The notes: generated from the letters alone by a model not told the origin. 64,000 nt of DNA from Halalkalicoccus jeotgali B3 (GCF_000196895.1 NC_014297.1:2525770-2589769), one strand, 5' to 3'; counted from the stretch's first letter, positions 43,012 to 52,392 are shown. A program made the numbers and translations.

Positions 43012-43039
43012 CGTGATCTGGTGGGTGAGTCGACGACCG

Positions 43040-43564
43040 TCAGTCGGCCGCGGCGGGCTGGGCCTCGACCCGTTCCAGAACCGCCGAGAGCCACGCGGGC
43101 AGGTCGTCAGGATATCGGGCGGTGATCAGGTTCTCGTCGACCACGCACTCCTCGTCGACGAACGTCGCGCCGGCGTTCTCGATGTCGACTTCGATCGGCC
43201 AGAAACCGGTGGCCTTTCGACCCGTCAGGATATCGGCGCTGATCAGCAACTGGGCACCGTGACAGACCGATGCGATCGGTTTGTCGCTCGCGTCGAACTC
43301 CCGGACGAGCGTGATCGCCTCCTCGGCCTCGATCCGGAGGTCTTCGGGAGCGTTGCCGCCCGGGACGACCAGTAGGTCGTACTCGTCCTCGCTGGCGTCG
43401 GCGATGGCGAGATCGGCGTCCATCTCCTCGCCGATCTTGCCCGTGACGCGTTCGCCGTCGGGCGTGGCGAGTGCAACGTCGATTCCGGCCTCCTGCAGGC
43501 GGTAGTACGGGTAGGTGAGTTCGCTGTCCTCGAACCCGTCGGTGGTGACGATGAGTGCGTCCAT
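43040..43564 (-). CDS. PfpI/DJ-1-family protein (putative protease or glyoxalase)
   Basis: A 174-residue class I glutamine-amidotransferase-like protein with the nucleophile elbow ASVCHGAQLLISA (Cys-His-Gly) and LLVVPGGNAPEDLR. These fit the PfpI/YhbO group, variously described as an intracellular protease, glyoxalase III or deglycase. Cytoplasmic, stress-related. The start is the ATG giving MDALIVTT; an upstream extension overlaps the NhaC promoter region. Confidence 0.9.
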   Translation of the reverse strand: MDALIVTTDGFEDSELTYPYYRLQEAGIDVALATPDGERVTGKIGEEMDADLAIADASEDEYDLLVVPGGNAPEDLRIEAEEAITLVREFDASDKPIASVCHGAQLLISADILTGRKATGFWPIEVDIENAGATFVDEECVVDENLITARYPDDLPAWLSAVLERVEAQPAAAD

Positions 43565-43687
43565 AGCGCTTCCACGTAGGGACGCCAGCCACGAAACGAC
43601 CGCCGTGGCAGTGGCACCGTCTTTATGACCCCCGCCGAGTCGCCCGTTCGCATCCCTCACTATCACCCTCGTTCATTTCAAAATAGG

Positions 43688-43695
43688 TATTTATT
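43688..43695 (+). promoter_or_regulatory. TATA box of the NhaC gene
   Basis: TATTTATT is centred 27 bases before the ATG at 43718, supporting that ATG over an in-frame ATG at 43625. Confidence 0.6.
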
Positions 43696-43717
43696 CCTTG
43701 AGTGCATAGCGATTCCG

Positions 43718-45190
43718 ATGGCAGAGCTGGGTAACGCGGCGCGGTCGTACGCGGAGATTCCCGAGGAGCACCGGCCATCGCTCGGACAGGCGCTGGTCCC
43801 GGTCGTCGGGATGGTCGTCTTCCTGTTGGTCGGGTCTGTCGGGTTCGGTCTCGACCCGCACATGCCGCTGTTGTGGGGCTGTGTGCTGATCGGGCTGGTG
43901 GGGCGATACTGGCTGGGATATACGTGGGACGACCTCTTCGAGGGGGTCTCGGCGGGGCTTTCGATGGGGATCCAGGCGATCCTCATTCTGTTCGTGATCT
44001 ACATGCTGATCCCCGTCTGGATCGGCGCCGGGACCATTCCGGGCCTGATCTACTACGGGCTGGGGCTGCTCACGCCCGCGGTGTTTCTGCCGGCGACCGC
44101 GTTGATCGCGACCGTCTCGGCCTTTTCGATCGGCTCGTCGTGGACGACGGCCGCGACGCTTGGGGTCGCGCTCATGGGAATCGGACAGGGACTCGGGGTT
44201 CCGGCCCCGATGACCGCCGGGGCCGTTCTCACCGGCGCGTACACCGGCGATAAGATCACGCCGCTTTCGGATACGACGAACCTCGCGGCGGCGGTCACCG
44301 GGACCGATCTGATGGAGCACGTCGACACCATGCGCGTCGGCACCGGCCTCGCACTGGTGATCGCGCTGGTCGCCTACGCCGTCCTCGGATTGCGGATCTC
44401 CGGGTCGATCCCCGCAGGGCAGGTCGAGACGATCCGGACGGGGATCCTCGCGGGCTACGAGATCAGCCCGCTGGTCTTCTTACCCCTCCTGATCACGTTC
44501 GGGCTGGCGCTGGCGGGCTATCCGGCACTGCCGGCGCTGGTCGCCGGGGTCTTCGCGGGTGTCGGGACGATGCTGCTCGTCCAGGGGGCGGGCTTCGCCG
44601 AGGCCTGGTCGGTCGCCCAGGCGGGTACGGCCCCGGAAACGGGCACGGCGCTGGTCGACGACCTGCTCGCGAGCGACGGGTTGAACGGGTCGGCGTGGAC
44701 CGTCTCGATCGTCGCCGTCGCCCTCTCGCTCGGCGGGCTGCTCGAACGCACGGGTGTGCTCGCGGCGCTCGCGAACTGGATCGAAGAGGCTATCGACAGC
44801 GTCGCGGGACTGACCGTCGCCACGGGCGTCTCGGCGTTCGCGATGAACGGGCTCGCGGGCCAGCAGTACATGAGCATCGTCGTTCCCTCGATGACCTTTC
44901 GGGGGGTCTACGAGGAGTTCGGCCTCGAGAGCAAGAACCTCTCGCGGGCCGTCGAGGCCGCCGGCACGACCACGAGCGTGCTGATCCCGTGGAACGCCGG
45001 CGGGGCCTTTATGACCGCGACCCTCGGGGTCTCGCCGCTCGCCTACGGGCCGTACTACTTCCTCGGGTTCCTCTCGCCGGCGATCCTCTTCGTGATGGGG
45101 CTGACGGGTTGGGGGATCAGCTATCGGAACGACCGGTCGCCCGGGGAGGAGGGCCCGTCGCCGAAACGGGCACCCACCGATGGGGACTGA
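43718..45190 (+). CDS. nhaC: Na+/H+ antiporter, NhaC family
   Basis: A 490-residue membrane protein with about 12 hydrophobic segments. Family landmarks are SAFSIGSSWTTAATLGVALMGIG, GAYTGDKITPLSDTTNLAAAVTG, and near the end AAGTTTSVLIPWNAGGAFMTATLG. It exports sodium in exchange for protons, or related solutes such as malate/lactate in the MleN subgroup. It is a monocistronic gene with a good TATA box. The C-terminal tail is hydrophilic. Confidence 0.92.
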   Translation: MAELGNAARSYAEIPEEHRPSLGQALVPVVGMVVFLLVGSVGFGLDPHMPLLWGCVLIGLVGRYWLGYTWDDLFEGVSAGLSMGIQAILILFVIYMLIPVWIGAGTIPGLIYYGLGLLTPAVFLPATALIATVSAFSIGSSWTTAATLGVALMGIGQGLGVPAPMTAGAVLTGAYTGDKITPLSDTTNLAAAVTGTDLMEHVDTMRVGTGLALVIALVAYAVLGLRISGSIPAGQVETIRTGILAGYEISPLVFLPLLITFGLALAGYPALPALVAGVFAGVGTMLLVQGAGFAEAWSVAQAGTAPETGTALVDDLLASDGLNGSAWTVSIVAVALSLGGLLERTGVLAALANWIEEAIDSVAGLTVATGVSAFAMNGLAGQQYMSIVVPSMTFRGVYEEFGLESKNLSRAVEAAGTTTSVLIPWNAGGAFMTATLGVSPLAYGPYYFLGFLSPAILFVMGLTGWGISYRNDRSPGEEGPSPKRAPTDGD

Positions 45191-45320
45191 ACCGCCACCG
45201 CTGGGGCCGTGTCGGATCCTCGAAAGCGGTGTCGATGGCGAAGCCGCCGGCTGTCCGTGAGCACCGGAGTATGAACGGTCTTTTTCCTACCCCGTTTTCG
45301 GAGTGAAACCGTGAGTGTCC

Positions 45321-46688
45321 CTAGTACTTCGCCTCGGCACCGGTCGTCTCGTAGACCCGATCCATGATCGCGTCGCGCTCGCGTTGCCAGCCCGCGAGCG
45401 CCGAGGGTCGGTCGGGGTAGCGCTCGTACTGCTCGAGGAGTTCGTCTGCGTGGCGCTTGGTCTTATAGAAGTCGAGGATCGTCCCCCAGTGGCCGAAGCT
45501 CCCGATCGCGGCCTGGAGCTTCAGTTTGAGACCGAAGTCGGTGCTGCCCGAGTACAGCGCCTCCGCGAGGTTCTCGCCGGGCAGGGAGACGAGCAGGCTC
45601 GTCAGTTCCGAGACGTCGACTGCGGTCGCCATGACGTTGTAGACGTCGAGTGCGGCGTACCGACCGCCGTAGTGGTCCATCACGCGCTCGTTGTAGTCCC
45701 AGAGCGCCGCCTCGCTCACGTCGCCGGACTCCAGTGCCCCGATCGCCTGCTCGCCGGCGTACTCCCCGGCGTAGGCCGCCCCCGCGATCCCGCCGCCGGT
45801 GGTGGGGTTGACGTGGCCGGCCGAATCGCCGACGGCCATGAACCCGGGGGCGACCGCCGAATCGTAGGGCCGTCTGGTCGGGAGTGCGGCGCCGAGTTTG
45901 TCCTCGACGGTGGCGCCCTCGAACTCCGGGCGGGTCGCCAGGTCGCGCTTGAGGTCCTCGACGAGTTTCATCGGCTGTTCGTTCATCTGGAAGCCGAGCC
46001 CGGCGTTGATCTCCGTGCCCGTTCGCGGGAAGTACCAGAGGTAGCCCGCCGCGCGCTGGGTCGGCTTGAACACCAGCGCGTCCTTCCACTCGACTTCCTC
46101 CTCGACGTGGACGACCTCGCGGTAGGCAGAACAGAACTGCGAGTAGGTGACGTTGGTGTCGAAGGTCGCCGCAGAGAGGTCGGCCTTGTCCTGAAGGATC
46201 GAGAGCGCCCCCGCCCCGTCGATCGTGATCTCGGCCTCGACGGTCAAGGGATCTCCCTTTCGTTTCGCCCGGACGCCCGTGATCCGGCCCTCGTCCTGGC
46301 GGACGTCCTGGACGACCGTGTCGTAGGAGAACTCCACGCCGGCCTCCTTTGCTCCCCGGATGATCGCCTTCCCGTACTCGAAACGGTCGATGACGGCCAG
46401 TTCGCCCGGCACCGGGATCTCGAGAACGGTGTCGTGTTCGGGCAGTTCGAACCGGCCGTGATCCACCTCGGTGTTGGTCATCGCGGGTTCGAGGGTGGAC
46501 TTCGGGATCGCCCCGGGGAACTCGTCGGCACCTTTCAGGGCGTCCCCGCAGGCGATGTGTCCGGCCTCCTCCTCGGTCTTTCGTTCGAGCACGAGGACGT
46601 CGTAGCCCGCCTCGGCGATCGTCGCCCCCGCATAACAGCCCGCCGTGCCGGCCCCTACTATGGCGACGTCAACCTCGCGTGTACTCAT
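45321..46688 (-). CDS. Geranylgeranyl-reductase-family FAD enzyme
   Basis: A 455-residue flavoprotein. The N-terminal FAD motif is VAIVGAGTAGCYAG, and GFMAVGDSAGHVNPTTGGGI is the second FAD-contact motif. These features match digeranylgeranylglycerophospholipid reductases that saturate archaeal isoprenoid lipids. Haloarchaea usually have several paralogues acting on lipids, menaquinone or other prenyl groups, so the substrate is not fixed. The 2Fe-2S ferredoxin encoded divergently 110 bases away could supply electrons. Confidence 0.87.
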   Translation of the reverse strand: MSTREVDVAIVGAGTAGCYAGATIAEAGYDVLVLERKTEEEAGHIACGDALKGADEFPGAIPKSTLEPAMTNTEVDHGRFELPEHDTVLEIPVPGELAVIDRFEYGKAIIRGAKEAGVEFSYDTVVQDVRQDEGRITGVRAKRKGDPLTVEAEITIDGAGALSILQDKADLSAATFDTNVTYSQFCSAYREVVHVEEEVEWKDALVFKPTQRAAGYLWYFPRTGTEINAGLGFQMNEQPMKLVEDLKRDLATRPEFEGATVEDKLGAALPTRRPYDSAVAPGFMAVGDSAGHVNPTTGGGIAGAAYAGEYAGEQAIGALESGDVSEAALWDYNERVMDHYGGRYAALDVYNVMATAVDVSELTSLLVSLPGENLAEALYSGSTDFGLKLKLQAAIGSFGHWGTILDFYKTKRHADELLEQYERYPDRPSALAGWQRERDAIMDRVYETTGAEAKY

Positions 46689-46798
46689 ACCCGGAGTGGC
46701 CGCGCGACCGGCAAAACGTTTTAGGTCGAATTCGGTCGTTCTGTCGGCGACAGGACGGGAAATAAAACGTTTTGGGCGAGTTGACTGTAGGGGTGGCT

Positions 46799-47149
46799 AT
46801 GGCCACCTACACCGTCGAGTTCGTCGGCACGGGGGAGACGATCGAGGTCACTGACAAACAGACCATCCTCTCGCGGTGTCTCGAGGAGGGCATCGCTCAG
46901 GAGTACTCGTGTCGGGTCGGGATGTGTCTCGCCTGCACCGCCGAGATCGTCGAAGGCGAGGTGACCCAGCCTGCCGCTCGCGGGCTTAGCGAGGCCGAAT
47001 CCGAGGCGTTCGCCCTGACCTGTATGGCCCGCCCGCAGTCGGATCTGAAACTCGACCGCGGGAAGTACCCCCCGAGCATCGCGGTCGACGAGCGGGCGAA
47101 CCACACCGTCAACGGGTCGGGTTCGGGGGTCGTCGCCGACGACGACTAA
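46799..47149 (+). CDS. Plant-type 2Fe-2S ferredoxin
   Basis: A 116-residue ferredoxin with the cluster-binding cysteines at C38, C43, C46 and C75 (CRVGMCLAC ... LTC). It lacks the acidic N-terminal insertion of the main haloarchaeal ferredoxin, so it is a secondary one. An AATAAAACG box lies upstream. Divergence from the geranylgeranyl-reductase-family gene suggests a possible partner. The tail is polar with no further domain. Its stop overlaps the convergent gene by 4 bases. Confidence 0.93.
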   Translation: MATYTVEFVGTGETIEVTDKQTILSRCLEEGIAQEYSCRVGMCLACTAEIVEGEVTQPAARGLSEAESEAFALTCMARPQSDLKLDRGKYPPSIAVDERANHTVNGSGSGVVADDD

Positions 47150-47619
47150 TCGCCGTCCTCGCGCCGACGGATCGCCGCGACCGTGTTCTGGACGTACTTG
47201 ATCGCCGTCGCGATCGCCATCAGCCCCGCCATGAGTTCTTGCTGGCTCGCGCCGTCGGCGTAGATCCGGTGTTCGAACTGGATCGAGTCGAGGGTCGGGA
47301 ACTCCGTCGAGGTCCCCTCCTCGTCGAGGAAGGTGTAAAATCCGGGTGTCGCGGCGAACACCGGGCCGATACGCGCGAGCAGTTCGTAGCGCTGGTCGGG
47401 GTTTTCGATCACCGCCGCGGTTCGCTCGGTGTCGAAGGCGGCCCGCCCGACGATCCGCAACGGGCCCCACGTGTCCTCCTTGATGACGTTCAGCGGGATG
47501 TGCGAGAGGCGACACTGGATACTGAACGCCGCGGCGTTCTCCGTCGTGCGCTCGACGTCCCGAACGACGCGGTCGTCGAGCCACTTCTCGACCTGCTCGG
47601 CGGTGACGTGATCGACCAT
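47146..47619 (-). CDS. Conserved archaeal hypothetical protein
   Basis: A 157-residue soluble protein. Visible segments are EKWLDDRVVRDVERTTENAAAF, IPLNVIKEDTWGPLRIVG and FEHRIYADGASQQELMAGLMAI, giving helix-strand-helix order that resembles CesT/YbjN-like chaperone folds. It may belong to DUF2299, but I am not certain. Start is the second Met (MVDHVTAEQ). It converges on the ferredoxin gene with a 4-base overlap. Confidence 0.72.
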   Translation of the reverse strand: MVDHVTAEQVEKWLDDRVVRDVERTTENAAAFSIQCRLSHIPLNVIKEDTWGPLRIVGRAAFDTERTAAVIENPDQRYELLARIGPVFAATPGFYTFLDEEGTSTEFPTLDSIQFEHRIYADGASQQELMAGLMAIATAIKYVQNTVAAIRRREDGD

Positions 47620-47712
47620 ACCCATCCCCTTTGCGGGCCGAGCCTAAAGGCCCGGTCCTGCACCTGCCGGTGTCCGGGTGAAGGCTATGGCACCCGAGCC
47701 CCTAGCCGACCC

Positions 47713-48219
47713 ATGACACGGGTCAACCAGCTGTTCGTCGCACGCGAGGATTCGGCTCCGATGGAGTCGAAAGAGTACGTCGAGGCCGTCGAGGGCGGAC
47801 TGGAGGGGGATCGCTACTGTACGGGCAATGGGTATTACTCGCCCTTCGACGTCTGCGAGGTGACACTGGTCGAGGGCGAGGCGATCGAGGAAATAGGAGA
47901 CGAGTTCGACATCGACCTCACCGACGGGCGACACCGCCGCAACGTCGTCACCCGCGGGGTCGCGGTCCACGACCTGCTGGGGGCGACCTTTTCAGTGGGT
48001 GAGGCGGTCCTGCGGGGGACCCGCCCGCGCCCGCCGTGTGCCCACGTCGAGCGGGTCGCTGGCGAGAAGGGGGTTGCCCGCGCACTGAAGAACGGACGCG
48101 GCGGGATCTGTGCGTCGGTCGTCGAACCCGGCCGGATCGAAGTGGGCGACGAAATCGAGGTCATAGAGCCCGACGCCCGGACGATGGGCCGGAAGATCGT
48201 CGACAGGCTTGGGTTCTAG
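47713..48219 (+). CDS. MOSC-domain protein
   Basis: A 168-residue MOSC protein. Recognisable elements are GGLEGDRYCTGNGYYS, DGRHRRNVVTRGVAVHDLLG and RPPCAHVERVAGEKGV, with a conserved Cys in RPPCAHVE. MOSC domains are the sulfur-carrier domain of molybdenum-cofactor sulfurases and of YiiM/mARC-like enzymes. As a stand-alone protein it may handle molybdenum cofactor or hydroxylated purine adducts. A six-T run ends the transcript shortly after the stop. Confidence 0.88.
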   Translation: MTRVNQLFVAREDSAPMESKEYVEAVEGGLEGDRYCTGNGYYSPFDVCEVTLVEGEAIEEIGDEFDIDLTDGRHRRNVVTRGVAVHDLLGATFSVGEAVLRGTRPRPPCAHVERVAGEKGVARALKNGRGGICASVVEPGRIEVGDEIEVIEPDARTMGRKIVDRLGF

Positions 48220-48236
48220 TAGCAGACGGAAGACAC

Positions 48237-48242
48237 TTTTTT
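48237..48242 (+). terminator. T-run terminator of the MOSC gene
   Basis: Six consecutive T residues lie 17 bases after the MOSC stop codon. They fall at the start of an AT-rich stretch. Confidence 0.5.
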
Positions 48243-48295
48243 CGTTTAGATCTATTCGTGACACTTGTGGTATGGGCAGCTAAAGGAAATTCCAG

Positions 48296-48487
48296 TTAAG
48301 CCAACAGGTGTCGATAAATCACCTGTACAAATCCAATCGCTGCTATCAACAGAAACCCGAACGCACTGAGCGCTATCCAGATATTACCGTCGCCACTAAG
48401 AAGCATAGCTACCATGCTACCTCCAGCGACAACGGCAGCCGTAGTAACGAGGAGGATGCGCTTGGTTGACTCCGTTGTATCGTTCAT
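48296..48487 (-). CDS. Small two-helix membrane protein in an AT-rich segment
   Basis: A 63-residue protein (MNDTTESTKRILLVTT) with two hydrophobic segments (about residues 10-30 and 36-58) joined by a GDGN turn. Function unknown. Codon use is clearly more AT-rich than in the neighbours, with Ile ATA, Leu TTA-type and Ser/Thr A/T-ending codons, suggesting recent acquisition or relaxed composition. Its 3' end contains an ACAGGTG/CACCTGT hairpin (48304-48326). The upstream minus strand is AT-rich enough to hold a promoter. Confidence 0.6.
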   Translation of the reverse strand: MNDTTESTKRILLVTTAAVVAGGSMVAMLLSGDGNIWIALSAFGFLLIAAIGFVQVIYRHLLA

Positions 48488-48580
48488 ATCATGGTGAAGA
48501 TATATACGATGATGAGTCTTGTCCAGTTCGTACAGCGATGAAATGAATCGGTCTATTCGGAATGCTATTACCGACGACTG

Positions 48581-49546
48581 TTAGTTCTCGGGAAAGATAC
48601 TCTCGGGGACGTAGGCGGTGACCGTCCAGTTGGGCGCGTCGACCACCTCGCTGATCTTCAGGTCGACCGCCGCCGAACAGAGGATGTACGCCTCCCCGCG
48701 GGTGAGGTCGTGCTCGCGTTCGAGGTGGTCGATCATGTGGCGGATCGCTTTTTTCGTCGCCTCCATCAGGTCGTCGCTGATTCCGGTGGTGCCGTACATC
48801 GGCTCGTCCTCGCCGGTGGCGGTAAACGGTCCCGTCGTCTCCAACTGAGGCTGGGCGAAGCCGGCGTCCTTTTTCAGACCGAACCGTGCGGTGACGAACA
48901 TCGGCGCTTCGATCCCGGTGACACAGACCTCGCCGTCGCCCTGTGCGACGTGGCAATCGCCCGTCGAAAAGAGCGCGCCCTCGACCTCGACGGGGAGATA
49001 CACGGTCGAACCGGCAGTCATCTGCTTGACATCCATGTTCCCGCCGACGTCGCGGGGCGGAAGGGTGTCGTGCTCGCCCGCCTGGGCGGGGGCGTTACCG
49101 ATCGTCCCCGGGAACATATCCACCGGAATCTCGATGCCGTTGACGAACTCGGCAGTTTCGCCCGCCAGATCCCAGACGTACAGTCCCGCCTCCTCGAACT
49201 CCTCGGGCAGGAGTCCGAGCCCCATCTCGCCGGGCATAAATCCCGTAAAGCCCCAGCCCTTGTGCTCGAAATCGAGCAGTTCGACGACCAGCGCGTCACC
49301 CGGTTCCGCACCCTCGACCGCGACGGGGCCTGTCAGCGGATGAACCGGGTCGAAACTCGCGTTCGCCAGGTCCTCGACGCCCGAGTCCGGGCCGACCTGT
49401 CCGTCGAGGGCGTCCCGGCACTCGAAGCGGACGACCTCGCCGGGCTCGACCGTCAGGACGGGATCGAGCTCGTTGTCCCAGGCGTTGTGGATGTTCTCCT
49501 CTTTGTCGCTCAGTTCGTGGTCGATCTCGTAGTCCGCGGTCGTCAT
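48581..49546 (-). CDS. Acetamidase/formamidase-family protein
   Basis: A 321-residue enzyme of the FmdA_AmdA family. Landmarks are NPVHPLTGPVAVEGAEPGDALVVELLDF in outline, EIPVDMFPGTIGNAP, LPPRDVGGNMD and TGDCHVAQGDGEVCVTG. It hydrolyses formamide or acetamide to ammonia and the acid. I start at MTTADYE, five codons after another possible Met. It diverges from a secreted EEP-family gene. With the exported asparaginase at 5137 it shows an ability to release ammonium from amides. Confidence 0.92.
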   Translation of the reverse strand: MTTADYEIDHELSDKEENIHNAWDNELDPVLTVEPGEVVRFECRDALDGQVGPDSGVEDLANASFDPVHPLTGPVAVEGAEPGDALVVELLDFEHKGWGFTGFMPGEMGLGLLPEEFEEAGLYVWDLAGETAEFVNGIEIPVDMFPGTIGNAPAQAGEHDTLPPRDVGGNMDVKQMTAGSTVYLPVEVEGALFSTGDCHVAQGDGEVCVTGIEAPMFVTARFGLKKDAGFAQPQLETTGPFTATGEDEPMYGTTGISDDLMEATKKAIRHMIDHLEREHDLTRGEAYILCSAAVDLKISEVVDAPNWTVTAYVPESIFPEN

Positions 49547-49703
49547 GACAATTGGTATCACGTGTTGTCGGGCGATAAAACCGCGTGTGGCGGCGAGGAA
49601 AGTCGGATCTTAGATCCGAACGATCCCGTCGTGGCGTAACGAGAGCGATTCGATATATCACAGAGGATCGGTATTTATGTGGCAAGCTGTGTTGAACCAA
49701 GGC

Positions 49704-50897
49704 ATGGAACGGGGTACGACCAGACGGCGATTTCTGCAAACAGTAGGAACAACGGCGACGGGAATCGGGTTAGCCGGGACGACAAACGCCTCGGGGGATT
49801 CGATGGGAACGGGCGCGCGGTACGCGGCGTTCAACGTGATCGAGCTGGAAACCGAGCAGGTCCAACAGCCGGGCGACGAGCAGGCCGAGGCCGCCGCCCG
49901 GATCGTCCAGGAGGTCCGCCCGGACGTGCTCGTCGTCAACGAACTCACCAACAACCTCCAGGAGGGGGAGTACACTGACACCGCGAACATCGATGCGTTC
50001 GTCGAGAACTACCTGAGCGTGCCCCAATGTGAACACCTGGAGGGGATCGACTACCCCCATACGCTCCAGCCGGCGAGCAACACGGGCGTGCTGCCCGACG
50101 AGGAGTTCGACTTCAACAAGGACGGACGGGCGGGCGAGCGACCGGGCGACGCCTACGGCTTCGGCGAGTACCCCGGCCACTACGCCTTCGCCGTCGCGAG
50201 TCGCCATCCCATCGACGAGGACGGCATCAGGAGCTTCCGGGAGTTCCGCTGGGCGGACATGCCGGACAACTTGCTCCCCGTCGAGGGCGACGGCGTCGAC
50301 GAGGACGGGCTCTACCTGACCGAGGAGGAGACCGAGGTCTATCGGCTCTCCTCGAAGACCCACATCGACATGCCGATCTGCGTCGCGGGCGAGACGGTCC
50401 ACGGCCTATTCGCCCATCCGACGCCGCCGACGTTCGACGGGGAGAACAACTTCAACGGCCGGTGGAACCACGACGAGGTCCGTTTCTTCGCGGACTACGT
50501 CGCCGGCGAGGGATACATCTACGACGACGGCGGCACCGCGGGCGGACTCGCCGATGACGCCTCGTACGTGCTGCTGGGCGACATGAACGCGGCCCCCGAC
50601 GGGGACCGTCCCCTCGACCCCGCCGGGAAGTTCCTCTTCGAGAACGAGGACTTCACTACCGATCGCCTCCCGACGAGTCCGGGTGGGGCCCAACGAGGCA
50701 ATCGGTACGCGACGCGGTTCGGCGGCGACATCGAGGGGGTCGTCGAGCAGATCGATTACGTGCTTCCGTCGCCGGACCTCTCAGTTCGGGATTCGGCGGC
50801 GGTCTGGCCGAGCGAGGACTCGGACGAACGGGGCCTCCTCTCGGACGTGCGTACCGCCTCCGACCACCGGCTCGTCTGGGCCGACATCGAGGCCTGA
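49704..50897 (+). CDS. Secreted endonuclease/exonuclease/phosphatase (EEP) family protein
   Basis: A 397-residue protein with a twin-arginine signal (TTRRRFLQTVGTT and a short hydrophobic stretch) and so exported folded. The EEP fold is shown by YAAFNVIELE, VLVVNELTNN (metal Glu), LLGDMNAAPDG (Asp/Asn) and ASDHRLVWADIE (catalytic Asp-His). Ca- and Asp-rich segments such as DFNKDGRAGERPGD suggest metal binding. It may cleave nucleic acid or organic phosphate outside the cell. An ATG at 49677 would lengthen it by nine residues. Confidence 0.85.
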   Translation: MERGTTRRRFLQTVGTTATGIGLAGTTNASGDSMGTGARYAAFNVIELETEQVQQPGDEQAEAAARIVQEVRPDVLVVNELTNNLQEGEYTDTANIDAFVENYLSVPQCEHLEGIDYPHTLQPASNTGVLPDEEFDFNKDGRAGERPGDAYGFGEYPGHYAFAVASRHPIDEDGIRSFREFRWADMPDNLLPVEGDGVDEDGLYLTEEETEVYRLSSKTHIDMPICVAGETVHGLFAHPTPPTFDGENNFNGRWNHDEVRFFADYVAGEGYIYDDGGTAGGLADDASYVLLGDMNAAPDGDRPLDPAGKFLFENEDFTTDRLPTSPGGAQRGNRYATRFGGDIEGVVEQIDYVLPSPDLSVRDSAAVWPSEDSDERGLLSDVRTASDHRLVWADIEA

Positions 50898-50921
50898 CCC
50901 GCGAGCGACGGCGGGGCCGGA

Positions 50922-52295
50922 TCAGGCAAGCGGGAGCACCGTCGACAGGACCAGGACGATGAGCAGTCCCATGACCGAGACGAGCGTCGTCAGGACGGTC
51001 CAAGTCTTGAGCGTCTCGGCCTGGGTCAGTCCGCAGATCTCCTTGACGAGCCAGAACCCGCTGTCGGGGTACCACGAGAAGATGTTCCCGCCCGCGCCGA
51101 TGACCATCACGAGATACACCGGATTGACCGAGAGGCTGCCCGCCAGCGGCGCCATGATCCCGGCGGTGGTGAGCATGGCGACGGTCGCCGACCCCTGTGC
51201 GATCCGGATCGCCGCCGCGATCAGCCACGCGGTGACCAGGAAGCCGATCCCGATCTCCCGGAGCCCGCCCGCGAGGTAATCGCCGATGCCGGCCGTCGCG
51301 AGCATCCCGCCGAAGGCGCCGCCAAGACAGGTGATGGCGGCGATGTGCCCACCGTCACGCAGGGCATCGACGATCTCCTCGGCCCACGTCTCGCGCGGGA
51401 GGTCGTCGTAGCGATAGAAGGTGTAGGCCGCGACCAGCGCGGCGGCGGTCAGCGCGAGGCTCGGGGCACCGAGAAGCGTCGTGGTGGCGGCGACGGGCCC
51501 CGATTCGAGCCCGAGGAGGTTCGAGGTGACCGTCCCGGACATGACCAACAGCACCGCAACGAAGATCGGCAGGGCCGACTCGAGAAAGCCAGGGAGGTGG
51601 TCGGACGATCGCTCTGCGACCTCGTTGAGTTCGTCGACGTCGGTTCCCATCGCCTCCCGGAGCGGGATCTCCATCCGACGGTTGATCCACCGACCGTAGC
51701 CGACGCCGGCGACCGCGGCCGTGGGGACGGCGACGGTCAACCCGACGGCGATGGTGAGTCCGAGCCCGACGCCGGGGATCTGGCTCGCGACCGCCAGCGG
51801 ACCGGGCGTCGGCGGGACGAACACGTGGGTCGTCGCCGCGCCGGCACCGACGACGACGATATACAACGGGTAGTTCTTCCCGATGCGCGCACGCATCGAG
51901 CGGGCGAGCGGCGCGAGCAGGTAAAAGACGTTGTCGAAAAAGACGGGGATCGCGAGGAAGGAACTGCTTCCCCACAGCGCGATGTCGGCGTTGTCCCGAC
52001 CCAACACGTCCGTGAACCCGCGGACGATCCGCTGGGCCGCCCCGCTTTCCATCATCGATTTGCCGATCACCGCGGCCATCAGGATCGGGATCCCGATCCC
52101 GGCCATCTCCTCGCCGAAGGCCGTGACGATCTGCTCGGGGATCGCGGAGGGAGCGACCCGCGGGGTCACGAGACCGACGGCGAACGAGGCAACTAGCAGG
52201 CCGAACACCGCCGGCAGATCGAGATACGCGAGCAGGAAGATCACGACGGCGATACCGACGAGAAACGCCACCAACGGACTGTGTGGATAGGGCAT
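50922..52295 (-). CDS. gntP: Gluconate/sugar-acid permease, GntP family
   Basis: A 457-residue membrane protein with 12-14 hydrophobic segments. GntP landmarks are IPVFFDNVFYLLAPLARSM, HVFVPPTPGPLAVA, and GGAFGGMLATAGIGDYL then SATVAMLTTAGI near the end. It imports gluconate or a related sugar acid. I prefer the ATG giving MPYPHSPLVAF, because the likely TATA box (52347-52353) would place transcription start after the alternative ATG at 52334. It lies next to the dehydratase gene, in a sugar-acid cluster. Confidence 0.9.
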   Translation of the reverse strand: MPYPHSPLVAFLVGIAVVIFLLAYLDLPAVFGLLVASFAVGLVTPRVAPSAIPEQIVTAFGEEMAGIGIPILMAAVIGKSMMESGAAQRIVRGFTDVLGRDNADIALWGSSSFLAIPVFFDNVFYLLAPLARSMRARIGKNYPLYIVVVGAGAATTHVFVPPTPGPLAVASQIPGVGLGLTIAVGLTVAVPTAAVAGVGYGRWINRRMEIPLREAMGTDVDELNEVAERSSDHLPGFLESALPIFVAVLLVMSGTVTSNLLGLESGPVAATTTLLGAPSLALTAAALVAAYTFYRYDDLPRETWAEEIVDALRDGGHIAAITCLGGAFGGMLATAGIGDYLAGGLREIGIGFLVTAWLIAAAIRIAQGSATVAMLTTAGIMAPLAGSLSVNPVYLVMVIGAGGNIFSWYPDSGFWLVKEICGLTQAETLKTWTVLTTLVSVMGLLIVLVLSTVLPLA

Positions 52296-52346
52296 GTCTC
52301 CAGTTCCCAGAACCCCGACCGGGGACTTGAGCATTGTGAAGAAAAG

Positions 52347-52392
52347 TTATTAATGGAAATGATAGGCGTATATTATGAACAAACGTTAATAA
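52347..52392. promoter_or_regulatory. AT-rich inverted repeat upstream of gntP
   Basis: TTATTAA (52347-52353) and TTAATAA (52386-52392) are perfect inverted arms 32 bases apart in a strongly AT-rich stretch between the gntP and dehydratase genes. The first arm doubles as a TATA element for gntP. It may be an operator for sugar-acid control. Outside it, 52393-52548 shows no gene. Confidence 0.4.

Noticed and set aside
43318-43400. PfpI-family protein as a transcriptional regulator (GATase1-AraC type)
   Set aside because: The protein ends soon after the DJ-1 domain; there is no helix-turn-helix domain.
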